Below, piece after piece: positions 10,913-11,103 of a stretch of DNA of 11,103 bases. Origin of the DNA: Trueperaceae bacterium (GTDB lineage: Bacteria > Deinococcota > Deinococci > Deinococcales > Trueperaceae); contig PXAU01000066.1 of assembly GCA_003567075.1 (NCBI GenBank), forward strand, positions 1-11,103. The letters are read 5' to 3'. Both the position numbers and the translations under genes were made by a program. A model generated the notes under the pieces. That model had not been told where the DNA came from. It made no database searches and worked only from the letters and a program-made list of their open reading frames with translations. How positions within the stretch are numbered: the first letter of the stretch is position 1; the number at the start of each line of letters is the position of its first letter.

Positions 10913-11103
10913 TTACTTCCGGAAGGGCATGCCCAGCAGCTCGAGCAGGCTGCGGGCTTCCTCGTCGCTCGTCGCGCTCGTGACGATGGTGATGTCCATG
11001 CCGCGGGTGGCGTCCACCTGATCGAAGCTGATCTCGGGGAACACCAGCTGCTCGCGCAGCCCCAGGCTGTAGTTGCCGCGGCCGTCGAAGGCGTTGGCGC
11101 TGA
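10913..11103 (-). CDS. rplE: 50S ribosomal protein L5, C-terminal 62 residues (cut by window edge)
   Basis: L5 binds 5S rRNA and contacts the P-site tRNA and S13. Only the end of the roughly 180-residue protein is in the window: SANAFDGRGNYSLGLREQLV, FPEISFDQVDATRGMDITIV and a tail LLELLGMPFRK. The GNYSLG-REQ-VFPEI-D block followed by RGMDI-IVT is diagnostic of L5. The TAA stop lies eight bases before the rpsN start, in normal spc order. The start and N-terminus lie outside the window. Confidence 0.97.
   Translation of the reverse strand, partial: SANAFDGRGNYSLGLREQLVFPEISFDQVDATRGMDITIVTSATSDEEARSLLELLGMPFRK

Noticed and set aside
1..11103. CRISPR array, tRNA, rRNA, transposase or integrase
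   Set aside because: No regularly spaced repeats, cloverleaf, rRNA-like segments, transposase or integrase frames were found on either strand. The duplicated block has no terminal inverted repeats typical of an insertion sequence.

Overview
The window comes from a strongly GC-rich bacterium. It holds one end of the S10/spc/alpha ribosomal protein gene run, on the minus strand, together with the accessory DNA lying just downstream of it. The order secY-adk-map-infA-rpmJ-rpsM-rpsK-rpsD-rpoA-rplQ, the short LID-less adenylate kinase, a zinc-less S4, a zinc-ribbon S14 and the detailed S5, L17 and S11 sequences resemble Thermus/Deinococcus proteins recalled from memory. The likely host is therefore Deinococcota, perhaps a Truepera-like lineage; the phylum is moderately supported and the genus is a guess.

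Positions 2317-11103 (minus strand) carry eighteen genes read right to left: rplE (3' end only), rpsN (zinc type), rpsH, rplF, rplR, rpsE, rpmD, rplO, secY, adk, map, infA, rpmJ, rpsM, rpsK, rpsD, rpoA and rplQ. They are packed with 1-11 base overlaps or gaps of at most 80 bases, so they are probably one transcription unit making ribosomal proteins, the Sec channel, an initiation factor, methionine aminopeptidase, adenylate kinase and RNA polymerase alpha. A strong hairpin at 2178-2209, which pairs better in minus-strand RNA than in plus-strand RNA, is the likely end of the unit.

Positions 1-962 (plus strand) hold small genes of toxin-antitoxin type: the 3' end of a HigA antitoxin, an unrecognised 57-residue protein coupled to it, an XRE-type HigA-like antitoxin and a PF09720-type antitoxin. 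No intact toxin is visible for any of them inside the window.

Positions 1029-1473 are the most unusual part. They are a second, decayed copy of the end of the ribosomal operon: its terminator, an in-frame-deleted rplQ, the last codons of rpoA fused to it by loss of the rpoA stop, and a remnant of the rpoA linker. The intact counterpart is at 2171-2908. Between the copies sits a complete MazEF-like module (1576-2141) with its own palindromic operator and promoter. The layout suggests a segmental duplication at the operon's end that now brackets a toxin-antitoxin cassette, with its outer junction falling where the toxin partner of the PF09720 antitoxin should be. I see no sign of a wholly new system. 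The duplication and its history are the main points of interest.
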